A stretch of 64,000 bases of DNA from Prostheceraeus crozeri. Taxonomy: Eukaryota; Platyhelminthes; Polycladida; Euryleptidae. The position numbers and the translations under genes were made by a program. The notes below the pieces were generated by a model. That model worked only from the letters and a program-made list of their open reading frames with translations. It had not been told where the DNA came from and searched no databases. Numbering within the stretch: the first letter of the stretch is position 1; every line of letters starts with the position of its first letter. This document shows, one piece after another, positions 24,661-35,515 of this stretch. The stretch lies in assembly GCA_907163375.1 (NCBI GenBank), contig CAJQUW010007073.1, positions 517,700 to 581,699 of the forward strand, in the 5' to 3' direction.

Positions 24661-27540
24661 AGGTAGATGCAAAATTTCTTTTCAGTTCTATATCAAGCAG
24701 GTTGAGAAGAATCATCATTGCCTTTAATTCGAAAGTTTCATTTTAATTCATCATAATTGATGTTAAATTACCTTGTAAATAATACATAAAAATGGAATTT
24801 AGGAGGAATCAAACCTGTTCCTTTCAAGACAACTTCCTAAGTCGATGGCCATTGCACTATCAACACAGTCAGCGTCAGGGCGCTGATTTTACGTTATTCT
24901 ATTTGTTGATGACAATCGACTATCTTATAGGCAAGGATTTCAGTTTGAAGAAGGCGATAAAAAATGCTAGCATCACCGAAATCAACAGATACACAAAATG
25001 TAACAATATGCGGAAGGGATTACTGATTTGATATTGTAGTGAATGCTATTCGGAATTCACATGTATAGTCAGTATCCCCGAGCTTCTGCATGTACAAGAA
25101 TCATAGCACGCATTCACTGCAATATTAATTAATCATGCCTAGCTTTTTCGAGCATCAATTATCTTTACTGCCTCAGGCGCCTTGCGGCCCCGGCTGCGCC
25201 ATTCATGCCTTCAAAATCTAGGCATGATTGATATATTACATCAAAATTTTGATTGGTTCTCCATTGTTATGGATAATTTGAATTCAATGATCAACAGTCC
25301 ACTGTTACCGCTCTGTCACACGGGAAATTGATACACATTTGAAAATTCAAAGCGTCACGCATGTCGCATCAGAAACGTTTTGAAAGCACTTAAATTGCAA
25401 AAATGCAAATTCATGAAAAATTCCAATCGATAAAGCTCCCGGTCATTATTCTGTCTCTTCCCTCCACTCACCTAATAATATGGATAAGAATTTGATATAA
25501 AACATCAACATGCACGTACCTACTAGGCTTTAGGCAGTTTTCATTCTTTCAACGGAATGGACAGTTTGAAATTTTCACGAAATTTAATCGTCCCACCAAG
25601 AAAATTTGTCTAGACATCAGAACTTGATCTCAAATTTAGATATCAGTGTGTTAGAGTTAATCTAGGCGAATAGGTTATTGACACATTCTAGAGACTTCGA
25701 AAGCTGATTTCAAATCTAATTTTGTAGCCATGTGCAGCTCATATTAAATAAGTTATTAGTTATGACGAAGAAAAAATTGTCAACATTGTTCAGCATCTCG
25801 ACATTCGAGGATAATGTGATGCACTAAGAAATTGGCGAAAAATAGGGATGCTTATAAAAACGTCGCTCCTGAAAATTCGAACCATCAATTTTCTCTACCT
25901 CGTTTTTAACTAACATATAAATACTTTGCCATCAAGAAATTAATTTCGCTAAAATATCAGTGGATATGCATACGGACTTCAATCGTCCACTCTCGTCGGA
26001 CACTAGCTATGTGCAATCACATTCTGAGAACATAATATCACCGAGAAAAAAATGATGCGATAATGGTTTGCGACATTGATTTTAATTTCGATTATCTCAG
26101 GCAATTTATACTCATAGGCTAGACATATTTTCACTTATCACATTATGACGTTGCTTTAACTTTATGTTGTCAGTATACAAAATCCAGAATATCGACAATT
26201 TGATGGTCTGCTATACTTAGAAATCCTTAAACGTGGAGTCACTTATTGAATCATGCGCATCAAACATGAAACAAAGCCAAAACTGAAAGAAAAAATAAAC
26301 AAATAGATTAATTTCATCATAAAGCCGCTGTAATCGATGTTTCATGAATCACGATTTCGTAGATATAATATAACAATGGCCATTTAGAAAGGTGGATTTT
26401 ACTAACATTCGTTAGTGGCATGGTCAGTCTTCTTGACTTTTGATTTGTTGTTTCGATTGAAATAAAACTGATCCTCTTTATGTTTACCCTTTTCTCGATA
26501 AAGGTTTTGTTGCCGTACTATGTCTTCTAACTCATAACAGTACATCACTGTATCCGTCTACAACATGGCCATATATGTATAAAGCTTCAGGGAAAATAAT
26601 CTATCAACTAATTTTGATGTTATCGAAGATGATCAAGCAAGAATTGATTCATATATCTGAAATTGTTTATGCACATCACATTCAAGTAATTGTCTCGCAA
26701 TGCAGGCCACAAAGTCTAAAATGAATTTCCTACATCATCTAAGGGCATCTTTAGAAGTAAATCTACATCTATCTTTCAATCTATTTTCATAGTAAATTTG
26801 AATGATACTGTTAAGTTGCCTAGGCTAATCTGCACTAAATCCAGTCTATTAAGCATGGCGTATTGCTGTGTGATAATTCTATTATGTCAGTACATTTGTA
26901 TCTGAGTTGATGGACTCCACTCCGGTGTTCCAGGAGTTCGGATACAACCACTGGCTCTATAGCAGCTATGCAGCGTCTAAGCATCTCGAATCCGACGCTT
27001 TATTCGTAAAATAACGGTAATGAACAAGCTTTCAAATATCTACGTTTGTAGATCATCTGTATGAAATTGTGATTTTCTGGAAATTTTGTATTACATGAGA
27101 TCCTGGAAGAACATGAATTTGAAATGCTCGTATTTCCTCACTTGGTGCTATCACATCCTTTACACAGTCAAGATAATTTACCCTTCATGTATAAGCTTTT
27201 ACAAACTCGAAAATTAAGCCAGGAAGTTGAATCATTTTCAGATTTCTATATGATGACAATGAATTCATAGCGCTGTTCATTGAATTTCCTACCTTGATTT
27301 CATTTAAGTTCTACTATGCTTTACGATTCCTATCAGAAATTTTTCATGCTTTTTGATATTTTGATTAGATCATACTACTTAGAATGCAAATTATTTTTGT
27401 GCAGCTGCAACCAATGAATAGACATAATAAGCGCATACGCTGACAATGACAAACAACGATTCAAGGAAAACAATATCAATTATCAGAAACAATTATTCGA
27501 ATACTTTTAAGAAAAGGGATTTACCATTAAGACTTAGGGT
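24661..27540. other. Long non-coding stretch with one hairpin
   Basis: No gene recognised. Arms AATCATGCCTAG (25,131-25,142) and CTAGGCATGATT (25,218-25,229) form a 12-bp perfect stem around a GC-rich interior. The frame at 24,792-25,031 has no motif. Confidence 0.45.
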
Positions 27541-27659
27541 TTGATTGAATCTAGGAGTTTTATCATCTATTAACAACGCCGCTACTGTACGAGTTTCAAA
27601 TTCACTACGTCCTGCGTATGTAACAGAAAAAATAATTATTAATGTCTACTACAGTTTGG

Positions 27660-28001
27660 ACATATGTTCAGATGGCTACTTACGGCTGAGTTGCCTCTTA
27701 CATGTCATTTTATTCTTTGATGTAATCTGTGTTTCGTTTGTCCCAAGTATTGGGTATCAGGATCAACCAGTATTCAAAATAATACACAACGCATGATCGC
27801 ATCTGCCTATTTCTTTCATCTTTCAGACTACAGTACTGTCCTGTTCTACAAGTGTTGAATATCATTTTAACATCATGGTCCAATTTCCTAAATATTTTAA
27901 CCAGTTTGGGTCGAAATTTTATGGATGTTTTAGCCACAAAGGGAAGTATCAAAATCTTGGCATCTTCCCATTCATCTTTCTTCGTTGCATTTTTATCCGT
28001 A
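27660..28001 (-). pseudogene. Penelope-like element: connector and GIY-YIG end, split off by Polinton
   Basis: On the minus strand from 28,001 downward the frame reads ILILPFVAKTSIKFRP and KMIFNTCRTGQYCSLKDE, then SCVVYYF, the Penelope connector that precedes the nuclease. After a shift the sequence continues as TQYLGQTKHRLHQRIK and, after a stop, HVRGNSAVSSHL, the GIY-YIG core (Y-[IL]-GQT-K-x-RL-x-x-R). It continues the RT at 53,352-54,760. Removing the Polinton and one TCCGTA joins the two halves in a single open frame. Confidence 0.8.
27996..28001. repeat. Left target-site duplication TCCGTA
   Basis: Six bases identical to 53,346-53,351. Six base pairs is the standard duplication made by Polinton integrase. 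Confidence 0.95.
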
Positions 28002-29220
28002 AGTAGTAAGAAAGTGACAAACACCCGACCGGCGCGCCCCCCTCCCCTCCCCCTCCCCTCCCCCTCCTCCCCCTCTGGAACGACAGAGGTTGTGGTCTGT
28101 CGTGGTGTGCCGGCCAGGTTGGTTCACGTTCACAACATGTTCGCTGACTCCCCCCTCCCCCTCCCCCCCTCTGGAACGACAGAGTGTGAGACTCGGATGT
28201 GTTGGTCTCGTATGGGTTGACGTGGCCGACCGCCTAGGTTGACGTGGGCGACCGTCTAGGTTGACGTGGGCGACCGTCTAGGTTGGCGTGGTGGAATGGT
28301 GAAACGGACTTTAGATTCGTGATCAGCGTAAAATTCCGCATCGGTATGGTGAATTTGAAGTCAATCGGCGAGAAAAAATGTTTCTTCAAAAATTTGGCAG
28401 AGTTAAAATTTGGGACGTTTTGGTCTGTAGCGCCAAAACGAAGCATCGGATGAGAAAACGGAGGCCAGATTCGGATTCAGCGTGAAATTCTGCATCGGTA
28501 TGGTGAATTTGAACGCCATCGGAGAGAAAAATTTTCGCTGACTCCCCCCCCCTCTGGACAGCTTGCTTCGATTTTGGCTTCCAGTGGACGGATTTTGTCG
28601 TGCCATAGCTCGTTTGAAAGCTAAGAGTGAGACAAATTCACTGAAAGAATCGGCTTGTTCCTATCTGTCTTCGTTTAGATGTGAGACGCCATTTAAGACG
28701 CCATTTAAGATTTTGGGACATTGGCGAAAAACGACAGAGTTAGAATTTGGGACGTTTTGGGCTCTAGCTTCAAAACGAAGCATCGGATGGGAAAACGGAT
28801 TTCAGATTTGGAATCAGCGTAAAATTCTCTATCTGTATGGTGAGTTTCAAGTCAATCGGCGAGAAAAAGTTTCGCTGACGTCCCCCCCCTCTGGACAGCT
28901 CGCTTCGATTTTGGCTTCCAGTGGACGGATTTTGTCGTGCCATAGCTCGTTTGAAAGCTAAGAGTGAGACAAATTCACTGAAAGAATCTGCTTGTTCCTA
29001 TCTGTCTTCGTTTAGATGTGAGACGCCATTTAAGATTTTGGGACATTGGCGAAAAACGACAGAGTTAGAATTTGGGACGTTTTGGGCTCTAGCTTCAAAA
29101 CGAAGCATCGGATGGGAAAACAGATTTCAGATTTGGAATCAGCGTGAAATTCTTTATCTGTATGGTGAGTTTCATGTCAATCGGAGAGTTTCAAGTCAAT
29201 CGGAGAGAAAAATTTTCAAC
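28002..29220 (+). repeat. Left terminal inverted repeat with internal tandem repeats
   Basis: From the end inward: a C-rich tract of CCCCTCCC units (28,037-28,078), a second short C-rich tract (28,151-28,168), three 22-bp repeats of TTGACGTGGGCGACCGTCTA type (28,218-28,283), then two copies of a roughly 325-340-bp unit starting at CTCTGGACAGC (28,551 and 28,890). The first long unit carries an internal 12-15-base duplication (GACGCCATTTAA). Long open frames here (starting MDGFCRAIARLKAK) exist because the repeat is open. They are not genes. Confidence 0.9.
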
Positions 29221-29414
29221 ATTTTTCGGAAAAACGACAGAGTTAGAATTTTTGCGATGGCTGCCTACTGTAGAGCCAAAACGAAGCATCGGATGGGAAA
29301 ACGGAGGCCAGATTCGGATTCAGCGTCAAATTCTACATGGAAATGGTGTATTTCCAGCTCAATCGGAGCACTAGAACCGGAGATAGACGGGTTTTTAGTG
29401 TTTGGATGATGGGT

Positions 29415-29498
29415 ATTACGTCATCAGCTGATCGCCACACACTATATAAGCTGGGAACCGACGGAGACTTGTCATTCAGACGAGAGCGATTGTCAGAG
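29415..29498 (+). promoter_or_regulatory. Left internal promoter and first non-coding exon
   Basis: TATATAAG at 29,443-29,450 lies 31 bp before the A of a TCATTC initiator (A at 29,474). A CRE-like ATTACGTCATC is at 29,415. The transcript would run into CAGAG then the donor GTAGGT (29,499), giving a short 5' exon spliced to the acceptor at 30,413, just before the ATG of the coiled-coil gene. Predicted from sequence only. Confidence 0.65.
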
Positions 29499-30413
29499 GT
29501 AGGTCGTCTCTCTGAGCTCCGATGATAGCTTCGGACATTCCAAATCCCGAGTTTCTGTGAGAAACCGACTTAGAAAATTTCATTGCTGATATCAGCTAAG
29601 GCGTCAGACTTAGAGGTTCGCCAGGAGATGGCCTTCGTCTCCAGGCCATAAAAGACTCCAAAACTTTAAAAAATTTAAATTCACTAGTTTTGGAGGTTTT
29701 CTGGGGTTTTCGACCCTGCTGAAGTCAATGAAAGCATTTTTAATGATGTCTGAGCCAGTCTTCTCATGGTATAAGCGGCTTTTCACTGAAAGCGAGCAAG
29801 ACACGGAGAGTTTTGCTGTAATATTCCACTGACAGGGTGTTCCTTCAGGACGGCGGACGATGCCGTAGTGATAAGTGTGGCAAGGGAATGTGTCATATTT
29901 GAGACCGTAACCGCTGGGACAACTCATGTCTCATGTTGGGCATTTGACACAGCTCTCAACGTAGGACTTTCAACGCCAATCGGTTAAGTCTTAGCTATCT
30001 TGTCATGGGTGGCCTCTAAACATCTCCATTGCAAAACGCTGGTGAATCAAGCTCTCTACGGCTTGCTATCAAGCTGATCAAAGCAATGACTTGGAATGTT
30101 TCCTCAAGGTTTTCAAGTATGCTGAGTTCAAATCTGCTATCAGATTTCAAATTTAACTAAGTCTAAGGCAGCTTTGAGGGGTTAGATCCCAGCTACTGTT
30201 CACTACCTTTGACTCGACGTTGCTGTTACCACTTCGGGGCAGTGACAATGATGTCTTCAGCTGTAAATAGCGGGTATCGGGGAAGATCTCTCACTTCCCT
30301 AGTGATCAGTACAAGGCCTTCGGGCTGTTGACGGGATCGAGTGCCACTCACTACACTTAAATCTATCATTCCTCACTAAGTGTAAAATCATTGTTTTCCG
30401 TTTTTCGCTTCAG
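29499..30413 (+). other. Predicted 5' intron of the coiled-coil gene
   Basis: Donor GTAGGT at 29,499 and acceptor TTTTTCGCTTCAG ending 30,413. The intron holds one copy (about 29,690-30,030) of a diverged direct repeat whose partner lies downstream of the gene at about 31,640-31,985. Shared stretches include a GTTCCT...GGCGGCGG-type block, CTCAACGTAG and CCATTGCA. The minus open frame at 29,927-29,610 lies in this repeat and is not a convincing gene. Confidence 0.5.
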
Positions 30414-30415
30414 AA

Positions 30416-31585
30416 ATGCCGAAATACAATAATATGAAGACCAGTTTCAAACTGTGTCAATGCCGGAAGGTATTCCGAGCTGACGCCTTCAAGAAGCACG
30501 CTTGCACTAACAAGAAACAGATAGGGGTCGCTCGCTACTATTGCGGAGCCCACAAAGTCAATCGCTTAAGTGAGCGGCTGGAGGATTGGCACTCACAACA
30601 CAGCGAGTGTCAAACAGGCGAAGTAGGCGAAGAAGAACGGAGTTCACTCTTCGCCACTGAGCTCCGCTCTTTGGAGCTACAATCTGCCAACGAGCAAGAA
30701 CGGAGTTCACTCTTCACCACTGAGGCCACTGAGCTACAATCCGCCATTGAAGCGATTGCCGCTGTATCCTCACTTAGTAGCGAGAGCTCGCTGACCAGCA
30801 GCGATAGTGAGGAGGAGGGAGAGCTACAGTCGCAACTTATCGAGGACGTCGACCTCGATCGCGAGACCCCTACAGCCGTAACTGCGAGTGGAATTGCAAC
30901 ACAATGTCGCAATTTTGTCAAGCGCCCGCCGGTGATCGCCGAACGGGATAGACTAAAGAAAGAGGTGGAGAAGTTGAAGGAGGAGGCCTTCTCATACAAG
31001 GCAAAGTATGAGGACCTAAAGAACGTGGCCGGAGAGATGAAGAAGGTGAAGGAGAGATTAAGCGAGCGGGATGGCGAGTTGGAGCAGGAGAGGCTCAAGA
31101 CTCTCGAGGGGAAAGCCAGAGAAGAGACTTTACTAGCAGACAGGGAAAGTAGGGAGAAGGAGATACGAAGGTTGAAGGAGGAAGTGGAGAGACTCCGTGT
31201 GCAGATGGCTAAGGTGGTCGAGACGAACCACGAGCTGCACCGTTCGGCGCAGCTGGTGGATCGCGATCGAAGGTTGCGTTCCAGTCGTCTGCACATCCCT
31301 ATTAGAAAGGGGAGAGTAGCAGAAACTCCTCTCTTGCACGAGCGTGGAAGAGGGGAGAAATGCTACTCTCGGGTGAAGAAAGGGGTGGAGTGTCTACACT
31401 TCACCTTCGATCATCGTGATCCGATCTCGAATTTCCTTTATGAGGAAGCGTCCGAGAAGATCTGTAAGTAAAAATGACTAAATTAAAATGTAAGATGATA
31501 ACTCACTACTTCTTTCTTTAAAGACATCCAAGAGAAGCGACCACCCGCCCCGTTGCCGGAGCCGCAGTCGAAACAGCAAGCCTGA
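30416..31585 (+). CDS. Zinc-binding coiled-coil protein of the Polinton (unknown function)
   Basis: Coding exons 30,416-31,463 and 31,524-31,585, with a 60-bp intron (GTAAGT...TTTAAAG); total about 369 residues. Without splicing the frame reaches only three codons past the exon. Residues 10-70 have two Cys/His clusters, LCQCRKVFRADAFKKHAC and YYCGAH...WHSQHSEC, suggesting zinc binding. Residues 75-150 are Ser/Glu rich. Residues 175-285 are a long charged heptad-type coiled coil (KKEVEKLKEE and onward). The spliced tail is Pro-rich. It is the first gene inside the left end and has its own TATA promoter. I recognise no family; a DNA- or virion-associated structural protein is a guess. Confidence 0.7.
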
Positions 31586-31639
31586 GTCCCTCCAAACACC
31601 CCGAGAACGAACCATCGGCTCTCTTAAGGGCCACCATGG

Positions 31640-31985
31640 GGCAAGACATGATAGAACCTCCTCGCGGTTTGCCCTGGGCAGTCTTCGGACTGGCGAATAC
31701 TATCATCAAGTTGAATCTGCTATCAGTCAACTTGAACGTTGCAAATGAAGTTCTGTGTAATACTTCCTTTCGACGGGCGTTCCTGTAAAGGGCGGCGGTG
31801 AAACCCGTAGCTATGTATACCGCAAGGGACATTCGGCAATGGTCAATCTTGTTAAACCTCTCTGCGTCATGTTTGCAAGTGATTGCCTCTGTCTCAACGT
31901 AGTATGCATTCGCGCCAGGGCGACATTTAGCCAACTGTCGAAGGTTGCCTTATAAACTTTCCATTGCATACGTTATGAGAACCAT
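31640..31985. repeat. Second copy of diverged direct repeat flanking the coiled-coil gene
   Basis: Partner of the copy in the 5' intron (29,690-30,030), roughly 60-65 percent identical by eye over the best 60 bases. The minus frame 31,934-31,518 overlapping it shares no reading frame with the partner, so it is probably non-coding. Confidence 0.4.
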
Positions 31986-32335
31986 GAGTTCTACCTGTCT
32001 CTATCAATGAGACGAATTGATGAATGGAATGAAATGGGAGGACACTCACGCGCCACACGCAAAATAACACACTTCTCTCTTCCGTAGTCTAACAAGCTCT
32101 TTACACATGGATCGCAGTCGATTGCTATCCCTGTATCAGAAGTGTAAGCTATCTTAATTTTATTTGACACTATTTCATCTACCATTATCATCCATATGAA
32201 ATGTTATAAGAATTGCAAGTTAAAATAAGTGTGCTACTATTTCCAAATGAAAAAGTATACATGGTTAAATCATCCACTGAAGCCCCATTCAAGTAAGTCA
32301 GTATGAAAGCAAAGATAATATGAAATAAAAATTTA
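31986..32335. other. Intergenic, no gene recognised
   Basis: AT-rich spacer between the convergent coiled-coil gene and the minus-strand gene ending at 32,336. AAATAAAAATTTATT at about 32,325 carries AATAAA-type signals on both strands. Confidence 0.4.
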
Positions 32336-32782
32336 TTATGGCATGTATTTCAAAAGGTCTTCATCATCAATATCGTCCCAGAGTCTGACTTCACATAGAT
32401 AACAAAAACAGTTCAGTTGCTTTAATCGTTCTTCCACTGCGAGCCTCACTTTGTCAATATACTCCCACTCTGCCATAGTTCGTGGCTGGGAGTTAGGGGT
32501 GTACCACTCCCATAATTGGTGGAGGAATTTCGTGCTGGTGATCTCCATCACATCGTCAGTATCGTACTGGAGATACTTCCACCTCACGCCTGTTAAGTCG
32601 GGACACTCCTTCTCACATACACTCTCTTCGTTGTCCGCTGGTAATGACAACTTTCTGATATTGTCCAGTCGGTACACCTTCTCTACCTTCCCTTTCGTTG
32701 GAGCGTTTGGTGCAACGAGCGCCTTGGATGTTGAGCATGGAGAAGAGAATTTTGTGTTTGGTGTGGTCGGAGGGCTTGTCAT
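32336..32782 (-). CDS. Polinton hypothetical protein, 148 aa
   Basis: I chose the ATG at 32,782 (start MTSPPTTPNTKF); the open frame extends further upstream, but only into sequence next to a LINE insertion. The N-terminal 40 residues are Ser/Thr/Pro rich. The C-terminal part is acidic and Trp-rich (WKYLQYDTDDVMEI, LHQLWEWYTP, MAEWEYIDKVRLAVEERL) and ends with a Cys pair (NCFCYLCEV). No family recognised. If the LINE and one copy of its 13-bp duplication are removed, the frame stays open a little further upstream, so the native start could lie near 35,511. Confidence 0.55.
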   Translation of the reverse strand: MTSPPTTPNTKFSSPCSTSKALVAPNAPTKGKVEKVYRLDNIRKLSLPADNEESVCEKECPDLTGVRWKYLQYDTDDVMEITSTKFLHQLWEWYTPNSQPRTMAEWEYIDKVRLAVEERLKQLNCFCYLCEVRLWDDIDDEDLLKYMP

Positions 32783-32820
32783 GTTGACTGTGAATAATGA
32801 CTTTGAAATGTTTTCTAATT

Positions 32821-32833
32821 CTGAAGTATCAAC
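32821..32833. repeat. Left 13-bp duplication flanking the LINE insertion
   Basis: CTGAAGTATCAAC, identical to 35,482-35,494. A 13-base exact match at these two places is very unlikely by chance and fits a LINE target-site duplication. Confidence 0.75.
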
Positions 32834-32863
32834 AAGCAACCAATCAGAATGAACAGCCAATGA

Positions 32864-35224
32864 ATGATGAATATGAAAGTATATTGTGACTGCATCCCGG
32901 CAATCAATACATCTCACAAAGCGCTGAAATCCGAATTCTTGACATTCATTATTGATTCTAATGTGCTGGTGATTGCTCTATATCATCCTTATTGGGGAAG
33001 TTCCCCTCTTCACGATGCGGTTATCGACATTCTAATAGATATTGTAGCACATGGTCGAAATCATCATTCGGTTTCCAGTGTGCTGATATGTGGTGACTTC
33101 AATGGTTTGGCTGCCCGAGTTCCCCAAATTAATGCGCTCCTCGGTACAAGCAGCTTGTTTGATTTTCATACTCGCTGTGGTGCTCAGTTGGACTTTGTTC
33201 TCACAGATTGCAAGGAAGCTTATAGCGATGCATGTGTGCTCCCACCCTTGGCTCGCTCTGACCACAATGTAGTCCATTGCAAGGCATCGAACAAATACCC
33301 ACGTCCACGTGTTACAAAGATACAATATCGGAAAAAGCTACCAGCCAGCTGTGCCAGATTCAGAGAGGCTTTGACTGCGACATCAAGTTTCCTCGAGAGT
33401 GTTATGTTCGAATGCGACACTGATGAAGCAGCATGTGTATTAACAGACGGATTATCTGAACTATACAATTCTGTGTTTCCCTTAAAGACTCTCCGGCTTC
33501 GTAATGACGACAAGGCATGGGTCAAACCATCATTAAAGCTTCTTATAAACGCACGCGATCGGGCCTATGCAGAAAGAAAACATCTCAAATATCTGAGACT
33601 GCGTGATACAGTAATTGCTCATATTCGTGACTTGAAGAGAAATTTTCTCAATTCTGTGCCTTGCAACAACAGTAACAGCAACTCACGAAAATGGAAAGCA
33701 GTTAATGAACTAATTCATCACAAGAAAAAGCCAACTCAAGTCAATGTCAATGATATGCTTGAAGTATTTTCACAAACATTTGTCCCATCTGACATTGATG
33801 GCATTCTTGAGCAATTGGATACCATGCCATATAATGCACCCTTATCTGTCACTCAGAACGAAGTATTTGACATTTTGATCCATCTGAAAAAAGGCTCACC
33901 AGGACCTGACGAAGTTCCCTTTTGGGTATTGCGGGACTTTGCTGATATACTGGCTCCTTCTATCCAACATGTGATTAATTTAAGTCTTGCTACCGGTGTG
34001 ATGCCAACCTGTTGGAGGAGGGCTAATGTTGTGCCTATCCCCAAAGTCAGCCAACCTAAACTTACTGATTATCGCCCTATTTCTTTACTACCGATTCTTT
34101 CTAAAGTGATCGAGAAGCTTGTTTTGAAAAAGTGGCTTTACCAGAGCGTTTCACCAATTGGACCAACTCAATTCGCCTTTGTACCAAGGACTGGTCAAGG
34201 AACTGTGACGGCACTCACCTACACGATTCATCGTATTTTATCCCATCTAGACACTCCGGGAGCCGTTAGACTTCTGATGTTGGATTACAGCAAGGCATTT
34301 GACAGAATACCACATCAGGTTATTCTACAATCCTTGATTGACAAAAATGCTCCAAAAGAACTGTTGCTCTGGATTGCATCATATCTGTCTGTGCGAGAAC
34401 AAAGAATTAAATGCAATGGTAACTATTCATTGTGGTTTAGAGCCACAAGTGGAGTCCCTCAGGGAGGCGTGTTAGCTCCATTGTTGTTTGCCTCAGCAAT
34501 GGATAGCTTGGAGCCAAAGTTTGGAAACTCCACCCTGGTAAAATTTGCAGATGACATATCAGTGCTGCACTGCATTCGCGAAGTCGAGGACGATAAGCTC
34601 AGTGAGGAGCTGAATCATATACTGACATGGTCTCATGAGCATGGCATGCATTTGAACTATATGAAAACCAAGGTAATGAATTTCAATACTAAGAAGGCCC
34701 TCAACCTTTCAGCTCTCTGTGACCCAGAATCATCAACCATTATCGAGGAAGTTAGCTCTGCCAAACTTCTGGGAATTGTTCTTGACAACAAGCTCAATTG
34801 GCAACAGCATCTCGACCACACACTTTCGAAAGCTAGACGCCGAATTTATCTACTACACCGCCTAAAGCAAATTTCGCCGAATAACCACCAATTGCTCCGA
34901 ACCGTGTACGTGACCATGATAAGATCTATCTTGACATATGCTTATCCCGCGTGGTGCAACATCACTGCCTCGAGATTCAGACATATTGCTAGCCTTGAAA
35001 AGCGATTGTGCAAGTTGTTCGGTTTTAGCTGTTCAGAGGATATTACCAGCTTCTGTTTGCGAACGGCCGAGCAATTAGCATTAAAGGCAGAAGATGAGGA
35101 ACACCCATTACATCTTATTCACGATAGCGAAGAAACTCGACATAGTGAAAGACTTGGTAGTCGGAACAGAAAACTCAGATCAAGAACAATGCGCTTCCAA
35201 AATTCTTTTATTCGCTTTGCCTGA
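32864..35224 (+). CDS. LINE ORF2: partial EEP endonuclease + reverse transcriptase, open
   Basis: 786 codons without a stop. The first 110 residues are the C-terminal half of an EEP endonuclease: YHPYWG, VLICGDFNGL, LDFVLTD and the catalytic ARSDHNVV. A linker follows. The RT spans about residues 335-640: KKGSPGPDEVPFW, YRPISLLPILSKVIEKL, LMLDYSKAFDRIPH (first Asp), TSGVPQGGVLAPLLF and VKFADDISVLH (catalytic FADD). The thumb/C-terminal block includes KLLGIVLDNKLNWQQHL and YAYPAWCN. The N-terminal endonuclease half and ORF1 are absent, so it cannot act on its own. The long open frame implies a young insertion. Confidence 0.92.
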   Translation: MMNMKVYCDCIPAINTSHKALKSEFLTFIIDSNVLVIALYHPYWGSSPLHDAVIDILIDIVAHGRNHHSVSSVLICGDFNGLAARVPQINALLGTSSLFDFHTRCGAQLDFVLTDCKEAYSDACVLPPLARSDHNVVHCKASNKYPRPRVTKIQYRKKLPASCARFREALTATSSFLESVMFECDTDEAACVLTDGLSELYNSVFPLKTLRLRNDDKAWVKPSLKLLINARDRAYAERKHLKYLRLRDTVIAHIRDLKRNFLNSVPCNNSNSNSRKWKAVNELIHHKKKPTQVNVNDMLEVFSQTFVPSDIDGILEQLDTMPYNAPLSVTQNEVFDILIHLKKGSPGPDEVPFWVLRDFADILAPSIQHVINLSLATGVMPTCWRRANVVPIPKVSQPKLTDYRPISLLPILSKVIEKLVLKKWLYQSVSPIGPTQFAFVPRTGQGTVTALTYTIHRILSHLDTPGAVRLLMLDYSKAFDRIPHQVILQSLIDKNAPKELLLWIASYLSVREQRIKCNGNYSLWFRATSGVPQGGVLAPLLFASAMDSLEPKFGNSTLVKFADDISVLHCIREVEDDKLSEELNHILTWSHEHGMHLNYMKTKVMNFNTKKALNLSALCDPESSTIIEEVSSAKLLGIVLDNKLNWQQHLDHTLSKARRRIYLLHRLKQISPNNHQLLRTVYVTMIRSILTYAYPAWCNITASRFRHIASLEKRLCKLFGFSCSEDITSFCLRTAEQLALKAEDEEHPLHLIHDSEETRHSERLGSRNRKLRSRTMRFQNSFIRFA

Positions 35225-35377
35225 CTTCTATCTGATTCTACTTCTGATGTATTTTATAAATGATTTGTGTAACGCTACTTCTGAATAACCACCGGTTGTG
35301 AAGTACGAATAAAGCTACATTATTATTATTATTATTATTATTATATATGCAAAGTGACATTCGTGTCATTTCACTCT

Positions 35378-35475
35378 GTCTTTGAGACGTATAAGTGAAG
35401 TGTTCTCTAGCGAATTCTATATTTGAGGTGTACAAGTGAACTGCTCTCTAGTGAATTCCAAATTTGAGACGTATT
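35378..35475. repeat. 41-bp tandem repeat, about 2.3 copies
   Basis: Units begin TTTGAGACGTATAAGTGAAG and TTTGAGGTGTACAAGTGAAC, with a third partial unit. They lie just after the (ATT)n tail and just before the zinc-finger gene. Confidence 0.75.
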
Positions 35476-35481
35476 ATTTGA

Positions 35482-35494
35482 CTGAAGTATCAAC
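35482..35494. repeat. Right 13-bp duplication flanking the LINE insertion
   Basis: Matches 32,821-32,833. The zinc-finger gene's ATG is only 22 bp further on, so the LINE sits in what must be the promoter region shared with the minus gene at 32.3 kb. Confidence 0.75.
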
Positions 35495-35515
35495 CTTAAA
35501 CTTGATTTCATTGAA

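Larger units (their letters stand above)
32834..35481 (+). mobile_element. 5'-truncated CR1/L2-like LINE inserted in the Polinton
   Basis: The insert carries the back half of the endonuclease and a full RT, then a GAATAAAGCTAC(ATT)n tail at 35,310-35,343. Another 138 bp lies between the tail and the right duplication. That extra piece holds a 41-bp tandem repeat and may be a 3'-transduced segment or a downstream part of the LINE. The LINE is younger than the Polinton. Confidence 0.8.

Noticed and set aside
28563-29409. Long open frames starting MDGFCRAIARLKAK in both Polinton termini
   Set aside because: They follow the 325-bp repeat unit, recur in each copy in shifted frames, and have no protein-like conservation beyond the repeat itself.
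29610-29927. Minus open frame of 105 codons
   Set aside because: Lies in the predicted 5' intron; its partner repeat at 31.6-31.98 kb reads in a different frame, arguing against coding.
30610-31296. 228-codon minus frame, Ser/Leu-rich
   Set aside because: Antisense shadow of the coiled-coil gene's Glu/Lys-rich codons.
31518-31934. Minus open frame of 138 codons
   Set aside because: Overlaps the last exon of the coiled-coil gene and the non-coding repeat; no motif.
32864-35224. LINE ORF as a Polinton cargo gene
   Set aside because: It has a truncated 5' end, a microsatellite tail and flanking 13-bp repeats, so it is a later insertion.
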